NCBI GenBank assembly: GCA_022729835.1
Contig: DZBC01000084.1
Location: forward strand, 1-8,864
Direction of reading: 5' to 3'
DNA length: 8,864 nt
DNA from: Sulfuricurvum sp.
Lineage (GTDB): Bacteria > Campylobacterota > Campylobacteria > Campylobacterales > Sulfurimonadaceae
In this document: positions 1 through 5,961 of the stretch, one piece after another
How positions within the stretch are numbered: position 1 is the first letter of the stretch
How the letters are laid out: each line of letters opens with the position of its first letter
The notes under the pieces: model-generated
Told to the model about the DNA's origin: nothing
The model's database searches: none
The model's input: the letters and a program-made list of their open reading frames with translations, nothing else
Program-made: the position numbers and the translations under genes

Positions 1-231
1 TTTGAGGCGCAAATGGCCTCCAAAGCCGGAGGGGATGACGAAGCGCATGAGATGGATGAAGACTTTGTTATAGCGCTCTCGTACGGCATGGCACCCACCG
101 CAGGGCAAGGGATCGGCATCGACCGTCTTGTGATGCTACTGACCAACGAGCACTCCATCCGAGATGTTCTGCTCTTCCCGGCCATGAAACCCCTAAACGA
201 CAATCAACCTACCAAAGAGGAGCAAGAATGA
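1..231 (+). CDS. lysS: Lysyl-tRNA synthetase, class II, C-terminal end (partial)
   Basis: This is the last 76 residues of an open frame that enters from the left edge and ends at TGA (229-231). It contains class II synthetase motif 3, GIGIDRLVMLLT, whose arginine contacts ATP, followed by the usual LysS ending (NEHSIRDVLLFPAMKP). The just-preceding stretch with HEMDEDFVIAL and YGMAPTAGQG is the typical LysRS sequence leading into motif 3. The enzyme charges tRNA-Lys with lysine in the cytoplasm. The stop codon overlaps the glyA start in ATGA, so the two are probably translationally coupled. The lysS-glyA pair is also found in Campylobacter and Helicobacter. The N-terminal anticodon-binding domain and motifs 1 and 2 lie outside the window. 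Confidence 0.96.
   Translation, partial: FEAQMASKAGGDDEAHEMDEDFVIALSYGMAPTAGQGIGIDRLVMLLTNEHSIRDVLLFPAMKPLNDNQPTKEEQE
216..222 (+). promoter_or_regulatory. Ribosome binding site of glyA
   Basis: AGAGGAG lies five bases before the glyA ATG, inside the last codons of lysS. It fixes the glyA start at 228 and supports coupled but independently initiated translation. Confidence 0.75.
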
Positions 232-1475
232 GCTTTCTAAAAGATTTTGACCCCGATATTTACGACTACTGCGTCCAAGAGCTTGACCGCCAAACCCACC
301 ATTTGGAAATGATCGCCTCTGAGAACTTCACCCTTCCTGCCGTCATGGAAGCGATGGGTTCGGTTTTTACCAACAAGTATGCTGAGGGCTACCCCTTCAA
401 ACGCTACTACGGCGGATGTGAATTTGCCGACGGTGTCGAACAACTGGCGATTGATCGCGTATGTCAGCTTTTTGGTTGTAGCTACGCCAATGTTCAACCC
501 CACTCAGGCTCGCAAGCCAACGGCGCGGTTTATGCGGCGCTACTGCAAGCCGGAGACAAACTACTGGGTATGGATCTGAGCCACGGTGGGCATCTTACCC
601 ATGGTGCAAAACCCAGCTTTTCAGGCAAAAACTACCACAGCTTTACCTACGGTGTCGAACTTGACGGCCGCATCAACTATGACAAGGTAATGGAGATTGC
701 CAAAGTGGTACAGCCAAAAATTATCGTCTGCGGCGCCTCTGCCTATGCACGAGAGATTGATTTTGCGCGCTTCCGTGAGATCGCCGATGCTGTCGGCGCG
801 ATCCTCTTTGCCGATATCGCCCACATCGCAGGGCTCGTTGCCGCTGGCGAACACTCAAGCCCCTTCCCTTACGCCGATGTCGTGACCTCGACCACCCACA
901 AAACCCTCGCAGGCCCACGCGGCGGTATCATTCTCACCAACAACGAAGAGATCGCCAAAAAGATCAATTCGGCTATTTTTCCGGGCCTTCAAGGTGGACC
1001 ACTTGTACATGTAATCGCCGCCAAAGCGGTCGGATTCAAGCACAACCTCTCTGATGCGTGGAAAACCTATGCGAAGCAAGTCAAGGCCAATGCCCACGTA
1101 CTGGCGGAAGTCCTGATGTCACGCGGCTACAATGTGGTAAGTGGAGGCACGGACAACCATTTGGTGCTGCTCTCCTTTCTTGACAAACCTTTTAGCGGCA
1201 AAGATGCGGATGCCGCACTGGGTCGTGCTGGAATCACTGTGAACAAAAACACCGTTCCTGGGGAAACCCGCTCGCCCTTCGTTACCTCGGGTATTCGCAT
1301 CGGTTCACCCGCGCTTACCTCACGCGGGATGAAGGAGAAAGAGTTCGACCTGATCGCCCACCGTATCGCCGATGTGCTTGACGATATCGACAATGCAGCC
1401 AAACATCAGGCCATTAAAGAGGAGCTAGCCAAGCTTGCTGAAGGCTTCATACTGTATCATCAACCCACTTACTAA
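228..1475 (+). CDS. glyA: Serine hydroxymethyltransferase
   Basis: Full-length 415-residue SHMT, matching the usual 415-420 residues. It interconverts serine plus tetrahydrofolate with glycine plus 5,10-methylenetetrahydrofolate in the cytoplasm, the main source of one-carbon units for purine, thymidylate and methionine synthesis. Family signatures are all present: EMIASENF near residues 27-34, KYAEGYP and RYYGG near 50-62, VQPHSGSQAN near 90-99, the DIAHIAGL segment near 196-203, and the cofactor motif TSTTHKTLAGPRGG, where Lys225 forms the internal aldimine with pyridoxal phosphate. SGIRIGSPALTSRG near the C terminus is also typical. The ATG overlaps the lysS stop and has a strong AGAGGAG site. 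Nothing unusual is seen in the protein. Confidence 0.98.
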   Translation: MSFLKDFDPDIYDYCVQELDRQTHHLEMIASENFTLPAVMEAMGSVFTNKYAEGYPFKRYYGGCEFADGVEQLAIDRVCQLFGCSYANVQPHSGSQANGAVYAALLQAGDKLLGMDLSHGGHLTHGAKPSFSGKNYHSFTYGVELDGRINYDKVMEIAKVVQPKIIVCGASAYAREIDFARFREIADAVGAILFADIAHIAGLVAAGEHSSPFPYADVVTSTTHKTLAGPRGGIILTNNEEIAKKINSAIFPGLQGGPLVHVIAAKAVGFKHNLSDAWKTYAKQVKANAHVLAEVLMSRGYNVVSGGTDNHLVLLSFLDKPFSGKDADAALGRAGITVNKNTVPGETRSPFVTSGIRIGSPALTSRGMKEKEFDLIAHRIADVLDDIDNAAKHQAIKEELAKLAEGFILYHQPTY

Positions 1476-1490
1476 ACAAGGAATAGACGT

Positions 1491-2039
1491 ATGTCCGTAA
1501 CCTCAATGGAACTTAAGCTGATCAAGATGCTCACCGATCACTATTGGCAAAAAAGTGAGAACGTGATCGACAAAATCAGCTTCAAAGGGCGTACGTTTTT
1601 CAATAAATACGAGCGTATTGATCGTACACTCTCTCAAGCCATCATCAACCAGCATCTCAAGGGTGAAATAACCATCGCTCACTCTTTGATCAATCCGATG
1701 AACAAAGTTGAAAACATTGTGATCGACTACAACGGAAGAGATCCTGAGCGCTTTTACCACAAAGCCCAACTCTTGCTACGGGAAGAGGGGTTTATCAATT
1801 TCACCGCATTTACGACCAAAACAGAAGGACATTTACACGTCTATATCCACAAAGGTCATACCACCTTGCAAGAAGCTTATCAGCTCGGTAAAATCATATC
1901 GCTCAAACTGGCCGCCAAACAGCCTAAACAGTGGCGCATGTTCCCAAGTGACGAGCTACCGCCGGAATATAATATTCTCAACCTGCCTTATGATGTCTTC
2001 GCCAAAGAGCGCGGAGCTTCATGGTCTAAACACATGTAA
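1491..2039 (+). CDS. DUF1882 family protein of unknown function
   Basis: A 182-residue soluble protein with no signal peptide or membrane segment. Position after lysS-glyA and sequence match the conserved Campylobacterota family DUF1882 (C. jejuni Cj0403, H. pylori HP0184, from memory). The start is the ATG eight bases after an AAGGA site (1478-1482), 15 bases after the glyA stop. The N-terminal half (1-70) is basic and mixed. The C-terminal half holds an acidic strand-like segment (IVIDYNGRD, Asp79), a helix-like run, then a histidine-rich strand KTEGHLHVYIHKGH (His114, His116, His120, His123), another helix and QPKQWRMFPS. My reading is that this order resembles the archaeo-eukaryotic primase core, with only part of the metal-binding acid pair. 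No function is established. The gene ends in ATG-TAA, six bases before the next gene's start region. Confidence 0.85.
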   Translation: MSVTSMELKLIKMLTDHYWQKSENVIDKISFKGRTFFNKYERIDRTLSQAIINQHLKGEITIAHSLINPMNKVENIVIDYNGRDPERFYHKAQLLLREEGFINFTAFTTKTEGHLHVYIHKGHTTLQEAYQLGKIISLKLAAKQPKQWRMFPSDELPPEYNILNLPYDVFAKERGASWSKHM

Positions 2040-2049
2040 AGGGTGCACT

Positions 2050-2769
2050 ATGGAAGAAAAAAACGAACTCAATGACATCATTCTCAACCGCAACAATGCG
2101 AGCGGAAGCAGCAAAAAGCTCCTTTTGGCCGTAGCCACACTCTCTTTGATCTTGATCATCGTCGTGGTGATCATGAACTCACTGCAATCACAGAGTAACG
2201 ACAACCTCCCCCAAGCCGTTTTGCCGCCCGAACCCGTCGTGCAAAATATTCCTGCTCCACCTGAAGATCCCCTATTCGAGCCTGTCGAGGTGATTGAAGA
2301 GAAGGCCGATGATAATGAAAAGTTGCAACAAATTGCCCAAAAACTGAAACAGGAAAGCCAACAAACGGATGCATCACAAGAAGAGGTCGTTGCAGTAGAA
2401 CCTACGGCACTGACACCACCTGAGGCACCTTCAGAGCCAGCTCAAATCGCGCCCAAGCCTGAGCCCAAAAGTGCTCCTACCGTCGCCTCTATTCCCTCTT
2501 TTCCCAAAACAACACCCAATGTTGCGGTTGCTACCAAAGGCAAACACTATATTCAGGTCGGCTCATTTTCGAAGCTCTCGCCTTCTGATAACTTATTGAA
2601 AAAGATCGAGGCTTCCGGCCTTGCTTACACCTATCAAAAAGTCGATATAGGCGGCAAAACCAACACCAAGGTCCTGATCGGTCCGTTTGATACGGATGCT
2701 CAAGCACGCAAAGCACTTCAAGGCGTAAGACAGACGATTGAACCCGGCGCATTTTTAACGAAGGTATGA
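2050..2769 (+). CDS. Single-pass membrane protein with C-terminal SPOR domain
   Basis: A 239-residue protein starting at the ATG preceded by AAAGGG (2038-2043); the frame is open upstream to 1948, but that would overlap the DUF1882 gene by about 90 bases and lacks support. Residues 1-23 are hydrophilic and cytoplasmic, 24-42 (LLLAVATL to VVVIM) form one membrane helix, and about 43-160 are a flexible linker rich in proline, glutamate, alanine and lysine. The end (about 164-239), beginning KHYIQVGSF and containing TKVLIGPF, is a SPOR domain. SPOR domains bind denuded peptidoglycan glycan strands at division sites, so this is probably a periplasmic septal or wall-associated protein with N-in topology. 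It corresponds in position to C. jejuni Cj0404. Its exact partner is not visible here. Confidence 0.9.
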   Translation: MEEKNELNDIILNRNNASGSSKKLLLAVATLSLILIIVVVIMNSLQSQSNDNLPQAVLPPEPVVQNIPAPPEDPLFEPVEVIEEKADDNEKLQQIAQKLKQESQQTDASQEEVVAVEPTALTPPEAPSEPAQIAPKPEPKSAPTVASIPSFPKTTPNVAVATKGKHYIQVGSFSKLSPSDNLLKKIEASGLAYTYQKVDIGGKTNTKVLIGPFDTDAQARKALQGVRQTIEPGAFLTKV

Positions 2770-2770
2770 T

Positions 2771-4171
2771 GTGATCCACGCTACGCAATTCACGCTCGAT
2801 CAATTTGCACCGATTGCCGTCTACCAAAAGCTCAAATCGCTCTATCCTGATGAAGTCACCTTTCTCTTTGAAAGTGCGAGTAATTCGGGAGGGAATTACA
2901 GCATTGTCATTATCGGAGCACGGGAGAGGCTCGTCTATCGAGACCAAAGCACCCACTACACAGATGCGACAGGTACCACCAATATTCTTTCGCTCTCTCC
3001 CTTTGAGTTTCTCAAAACATACTATCAGGCCATCGACCAAGGTTACTTTCACCAACGTGCCAAAGAGCTAGGGCTGGGCTATATTGACGGCTTTATCGGC
3101 TTTATCGGCTACGATATGGTTAAAGTTTTCGAACCGGTATTGGATGGCTTCATGGCACATCTCGTCGATGAGATGCAGACACCTGATATGGATTTGATCC
3201 TACCTAAAATGGTTGTCGTTTATTCACACAAAAGCCATCAAGTCACCCTTTTAAGCGCACAACATAGTGACTCCTTCGCACCAATCGAAGCAGCATTGAA
3301 GTCGCGCTACGACTACACACCGCTTAAGCCGATGGAGCACGATCTCGGAGGTAGCTATGCCTTTGACAAGGCACATTTTTTTGATATGGTGGACCGTTCC
3401 AAAGCGATGATCCGCAGCGGGGATGTTTTTCAGATTTTGATGACCAACCGCTACACCCATCATGCCGATGTTGATCCCTTTAGCTTCTACCGTATTTTAC
3501 GCACCAAAAACCCCTCGCCTTACATGTACCTCATGGAATATGAAGGGTACAGTATCGTCGGCAGTTCACCTGAAGTGATGATACGCCTGCATGATGGTGA
3601 AATCTTACTGCGTCCCATCGCCGGAACCCGCAAACGCGGCACCACCAAAGAGCGTGATCGCGAACTTGAAGAGGAGCTTTTGGGTGATCCCAAGGAGCGC
3701 GCCGAACACCTAATGCTCATCGATCTTGGGCGCAACGACGTAGGGCGCGTTGCCAAAACCGGCAGCGTCAAAGTCGAAAATATGATGCACATCGAACGCT
3801 ACTCCCACGTTATGCACATTGTCACCGACATTATCGCTACACTGCGTGAAGAGAACGATATGTTCGATCTACTCGCCGCAGTCTTCACGGCAGGCACTAT
3901 GACAGGTGCACCGAAGATCCGCGCAATGGAGCTGATCGCGGAGTTTGAAGGACTCAAACGCGGCTTTTACAGCGGCACCATCGGCTATTTCGGTTTTGAT
4001 GGCAATATGGACAGCGCTATCACCATTCGAACCGCCTTGATCCAACCCGGCACCATCATCTTGCAAGCGGGTGCGGGCATCGTGGCCGATTCCCAACATG
4101 AGCTTGAATACCTCGAAGTGCACAATAAGCTCGGCGCACTCATGAGCACGCTTGATGATCTGAAAGCATGA
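2771..4171 (+). CDS. trpE: Anthranilate synthase component I (chorismate-utilising)
   Basis: A 466-residue chorismate-binding enzyme. TrpE converts chorismate to anthranilate with ammonia delivered by a TrpG amidotransferase, the first step of tryptophan synthesis. Seen in order: an N-terminal regulatory segment with FLFESAS (31-37), comparable to the LLES tryptophan-feedback motif; NPSPYMY; RPIAGTRKRG (281-290); LLGDPKERAEHLMLIDLGRND (last six residues 318-323); ERYSHVMHIVTD; GTMTGAPKIRAME (from 375); and a C-terminal QAGAGIVADS. DPKERAEH, ERYSHVMH and the C-terminal motif favour TrpE over PabB. The start is GTG, seven bases after AAGG (2761-2764); no in-frame ATG lies between the upstream stops and the conserved FTLDQFAPI. 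It overlaps aroE by ATGA. No trpG or other trp gene is in view. Confidence 0.88.
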   Translation: MIHATQFTLDQFAPIAVYQKLKSLYPDEVTFLFESASNSGGNYSIVIIGARERLVYRDQSTHYTDATGTTNILSLSPFEFLKTYYQAIDQGYFHQRAKELGLGYIDGFIGFIGYDMVKVFEPVLDGFMAHLVDEMQTPDMDLILPKMVVVYSHKSHQVTLLSAQHSDSFAPIEAALKSRYDYTPLKPMEHDLGGSYAFDKAHFFDMVDRSKAMIRSGDVFQILMTNRYTHHADVDPFSFYRILRTKNPSPYMYLMEYEGYSIVGSSPEVMIRLHDGEILLRPIAGTRKRGTTKERDRELEEELLGDPKERAEHLMLIDLGRNDVGRVAKTGSVKVENMMHIERYSHVMHIVTDIIATLREENDMFDLLAAVFTAGTMTGAPKIRAMELIAEFEGLKRGFYSGTIGYFGFDGNMDSAITIRTALIQPGTIILQAGAGIVADSQHELEYLEVHNKLGALMSTLDDLKA

Positions 4172-4962
4172 GTGACCTCTTCGCCATCTTCGGCCATCCC
4201 GTGGCGCATTCGCGCTCGCCACTGATGTACAACCATCTCTTTACTTCCTTACATGTAAAGGCCTGCTATACCCGAATCGATCTTCCTGATGGCAACATGC
4301 TCAAAGAGCGCTTTTGGGACCTCTCACTTCGTGGTGCCAATGTTACTGTACCACATAAAGAGGCCGCCTTTGTAGCTTGTGATGAAGTGCGCGGTTTTGC
4401 CCAAAAAATTGGTGTGGTCAACACCATCATCCGTGAAGCAGATCGTCTCATCGGCTACAACACCGATGCCGACGGATTTTGGTATGCCTTGCGCCATCTC
4501 AAAGAGTGTAAACGCATACTCATCATCGGTGCTGGAGGAACGGCCAAGTCGCTCTCTGTGCGTCTGTCCCAAGAGGGCTGTGATATCACGGTGCTCAACC
4601 GAAGTACGGCGCGTTTGGATTTTTTTAAAGATGCAGGATTCGCTTGTTTTGACTGGAACTCCTTCACCCCAAGCACGTATGATCTCATCATCAACACCAC
4701 CTCTGCGGGCCTAACCGACACAGAGTACCCTGCCCCTTTGACGCTTTTGGAACCCACACTATCACGTGCCGGGTACTGCATCGATGTGATTTATGGCAAA
4801 GAAACCCCGTTTCTAAAACGCGCAAAAGAGATGCACAAACCGCTAATGAACGGTTCAGAAATGCTGCTTGCTCAGGGGGTGTTGGCGGCGGAGCTCTTCA
4901 CCGCACACCGCTTCGAACGTAGCGTGATCGAACCGATCATGCGCGAGAGTTTTGCTTTTTAG
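4168..4962 (+). CDS. aroE: Shikimate dehydrogenase (NADP+)
   Basis: A 264-residue AroE, normal length. It reduces 3-dehydroshikimate to shikimate with NADPH, the fourth step of the shikimate pathway to chorismate. The N-terminal substrate domain has FGHPVAHSRSPLMYN (the family motif, with Tyr where His-Asn is usual), NVTVPHK with catalytic Lys64, and GYNTDADGF with catalytic Asp100. The cofactor domain begins IIGAGGTAKS (Gly121-Gly124) and continues with LNRS, LIINTTSAG, DVIYGKETPFLKRA and NGSEMLLAQG. It starts inside the trpE stop (ATGA) with only a weak purine stretch upstream, so translation is probably coupled. Residues 28-31 (LHVK) are encoded by a copy of the TTACATGTAA palindrome. The stop codon overlaps the stop of the convergent small gene. 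trpE consumes the chorismate that this pathway makes. Confidence 0.96.
   Translation: MSDLFAIFGHPVAHSRSPLMYNHLFTSLHVKACYTRIDLPDGNMLKERFWDLSLRGANVTVPHKEAAFVACDEVRGFAQKIGVVNTIIREADRLIGYNTDADGFWYALRHLKECKRILIIGAGGTAKSLSVRLSQEGCDITVLNRSTARLDFFKDAGFACFDWNSFTPSTYDLIINTTSAGLTDTEYPAPLTLLEPTLSRAGYCIDVIYGKETPFLKRAKEMHKPLMNGSEMLLAQGVLAAELFTAHRFERSVIEPIMRESFAF
4249..4258. repeat. Copy 1 of palindrome TTACATGTAA (in aroE)
   Basis: Exact ten-base palindrome, flanked CC on the left and AGG on the right, so only the inner ten bases are symmetric. In aroE it is read TTA-CAT-GTA-A, giving Leu-His-Val-Lys at residues 28-31, between the first strand-helix and the next strand. Confidence 0.7.
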
Positions 4963-5249
4963 GCGAGAAGAAGACGATAGCGCCCATCTGGGCTTTGGGG
5001 CAACTGCTTCAACACGCCTTCTTGCACCAGCGGCCCAAGCCCTAGTTGCATGTAACGCTTAAGCGTGGTAGCGTTGTTTTCCTGACGACGCGCATTGTCA
5101 GGATAGAGCGCGATCAACTCTTCGACGTCAAGTGCTCGGCCCGCCTCTTTGAAGATGGTGACGATCTCCGCACCCAACTCTTTTTGCAGTGTATTGATCG
5201 CTTTTTGCATCTCTTTAGCCTGCTGTTTATCGATTGATTTACGTCCCAT
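4959..5249 (-). CDS. Small hypothetical protein, possible winged-helix DNA-binding protein
   Basis: A 96-residue protein that I do not recognise. The start chosen is the ATG at 5249, six bases after a clear GGAG (5256-5259); a TTG at 5261 would place that site inside the gene. Residues 1-30 are charged and helical, rich in Lys, Gln and Glu. From about residue 34 the pattern of a helix (ALDVEELIALYP), a helix (NNATTLKRYMQLGL), a further helix ending in VQEGVLKQL and a short turn then RYRLLLA looks like a winged helix-turn-helix. That is inference from pattern only. A perfect TATAAT lies 22 bases before the ATG. Its stop (TAA) overlaps the aroE stop by four bases. It is transcribed away from the glycosylase-like gene, so it could regulate the shared promoter region. 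Confidence 0.7.
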   Translation of the reverse strand: MGRKSIDKQQAKEMQKAINTLQKELGAEIVTIFKEAGRALDVEELIALYPDNARRQENNATTLKRYMQLGLGPLVQEGVLKQLPQSPDGRYRLLLA

Positions 5250-5255
5250 AACTCG

Positions 5256-5259
5256 CTCC
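5256..5259 (-). promoter_or_regulatory. Shine-Dalgarno site of the small minus-strand gene
   Basis: GGAG on the minus strand, six bases before the ATG at 5249. It decides the start in favour of ATG over the TTG at 5261. Confidence 0.65.
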
Positions 5260-5271
5260 AAACTTTTTGGA

Positions 5272-5277
5272 ATTATA
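5272..5277 (-). promoter_or_regulatory. Predicted -10 box for the small minus-strand gene
   Basis: TATAAT on the minus strand, 22 bases before the ATG at 5249, giving an expected leader of about 16 bases that contains the GGAG site. No good -35 hexamer is seen at 16-18 bases, which is common for Campylobacterota sigma-70 promoters. Confidence 0.5.
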
Positions 5278-5293
5278 CCGATCTTCGGCTATA
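5274..5293. promoter_or_regulatory. Imperfect inverted repeat between divergent promoters, possible operator
   Basis: TATA-CCGA, a TCT loop, then TCGG-C-TATA form an inverted repeat with one unpaired C. Both -10 boxes sit in its arms, so a protein bound here, or polymerase at one promoter, would block the other. Operator function is inferred. Confidence 0.35.
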
Positions 5294-5304
5294 CTTCGCT
5301 TCAT

Positions 5305-5961
5305 ATGCGCTCATTTCAGAATCTTCTTGTTCTTCAGAACCTCTATCGGCTTCGCGCACTGGGTTGCACCTACAGCGACCCGATCCTCATCAATCTGCCA
5401 AGTGCCGATCCCCTGCCCAGCCAGTATGACCAGCTCTGTAGCCTGATCGGTAACTGCCATTTGTGTGATTTAAGCAAATCGCGTACCCAGAGTATGAGCG
5501 GCTATGGTGACCCAAATGCAGACCTTATGATTCTTGATGCCTTCGTCTCTACCGCCGTCGATGAGAGTAAGCAATACTACGCCGGACACTCTGGCTCAAC
5601 GCTCAAAAAGATGATCGAAAACGTTCTAATGCTTGATACCCGTCAAGTGTTTATCACCCACGGCGTCAAATGCAAACCGCTTGGCACCCAGCTCCCCTCT
5701 GAGAGTGAAATCCAGAGCTGTCAATCTTATCTGTTCAAACAGCTTGAATTGATCAAGCCCAAAATCATCATGCCCCTCGGCGGAGAAGCCTACGAGATAC
5801 TCACCGGCGACACGACCCCTTTTGAGCAGGTGCGCGGGCGGGAGATCCCTTTTGGGCAGATCACGGTTATTCCCATCTACCATCCCGCCTTTTTGTTACG
5901 CAACCCTTCGCTCAAAAAAGTGGCCATGCAAGACCTCCAAAAAATTCGGGAGCTATTATGA
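5305..5961 (+). CDS. Family-4 uracil-DNA glycosylase-like protein with altered catalytic motif
   Basis: A 218-residue member of the iron-sulfur uracil-DNA glycosylase superfamily (family 4, also named phage SPO1 DNA polymerase-related). Four cysteines match the cluster ligands: Cys51 and Cys54 (CHLC), Cys123 (VKCKP) and Cys139 (EIQSCQSYL). Also typical are KPKIIMPLG, YHPAFLLRNP (His193) and a final DLQKI. The motif-A region after DLMI, normally GEAPG with the water-activating residue, reads DAFVS at 78-82, and the GxPFxGxAG segment reads QYYAGHSG. Length and register are preserved, so a frameshift is unlikely. Canonical members excise uracil from DNA; activity here is doubtful. The ATG at 5305 follows a -10 box closely without a ribosome site. 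The stop overlaps the next gene in ATGA. Confidence 0.82.
   Translation: MRSFQNLLVLQNLYRLRALGCTYSDPILINLPSADPLPSQYDQLCSLIGNCHLCDLSKSRTQSMSGYGDPNADLMILDAFVSTAVDESKQYYAGHSGSTLKKMIENVLMLDTRQVFITHGVKCKPLGTQLPSESEIQSCQSYLFKQLELIKPKIIMPLGGEAYEILTGDTTPFEQVRGREIPFGQITVIPIYHPAFLLRNPSLKKVAMQDLQKIRELL

Larger units (their letters stand above)
5267..5295 (+). promoter_or_regulatory. Predicted promoter for the glycosylase-like gene
   Basis: TTGGAA (5267-5272), a 17-base spacer and TATACT (5290-5295) fit a sigma-70 promoter. The expected transcription start, about 5301-5303, is only two to four bases before the ATG at 5305, and no Shine-Dalgarno site is present, so the mRNA may be leaderless. Confidence 0.5.

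Noticed and set aside
1948..2049. Upstream extension of the SPOR protein
   Set aside because: It would overlap the DUF1882 gene extensively, has no ribosome site, and the added residues look unlike protein; the ATG at 2050 follows AAAGGG.
2531..3055. 174-residue minus-strand open frame across the SPOR/trpE junction
   Set aside because: Shadow of two strong plus-strand genes, with no recognisable motif or ribosome site.
2771..4171. PabB (aminodeoxychorismate synthase) as identity of the chorismate enzyme
   Set aside because: DPKERAEHLMLIDLGRND, ERYSHVMHI, GTMTGAPK and the early FLFES segment are closer to TrpE than to PabB.
4982..4993. GCCC-ATCT-GGGC hairpin followed by TTT downstream of aroE
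   Set aside because: Four-base stem and only three T before GGGG; too weak to be called an intrinsic terminator.
5045..5054. TTGCATGTAA as another palindrome copy
   Set aside because: The substitution removes the central symmetry, and it encodes Tyr-Met-Gln within a helix; probably coincidence.
5055..5066. Perfect palindrome ACGCTTAAGCGT in the small minus-strand gene
   Set aside because: A twelve-base palindrome of any sequence is expected about twice by chance in a window of this size, and this one occurs only once.
5149..5304. Upstream extension of the glycosylase-like protein
   Set aside because: It would run antisense through the start of the small gene and both promoters, and the added residues do not resemble the family.
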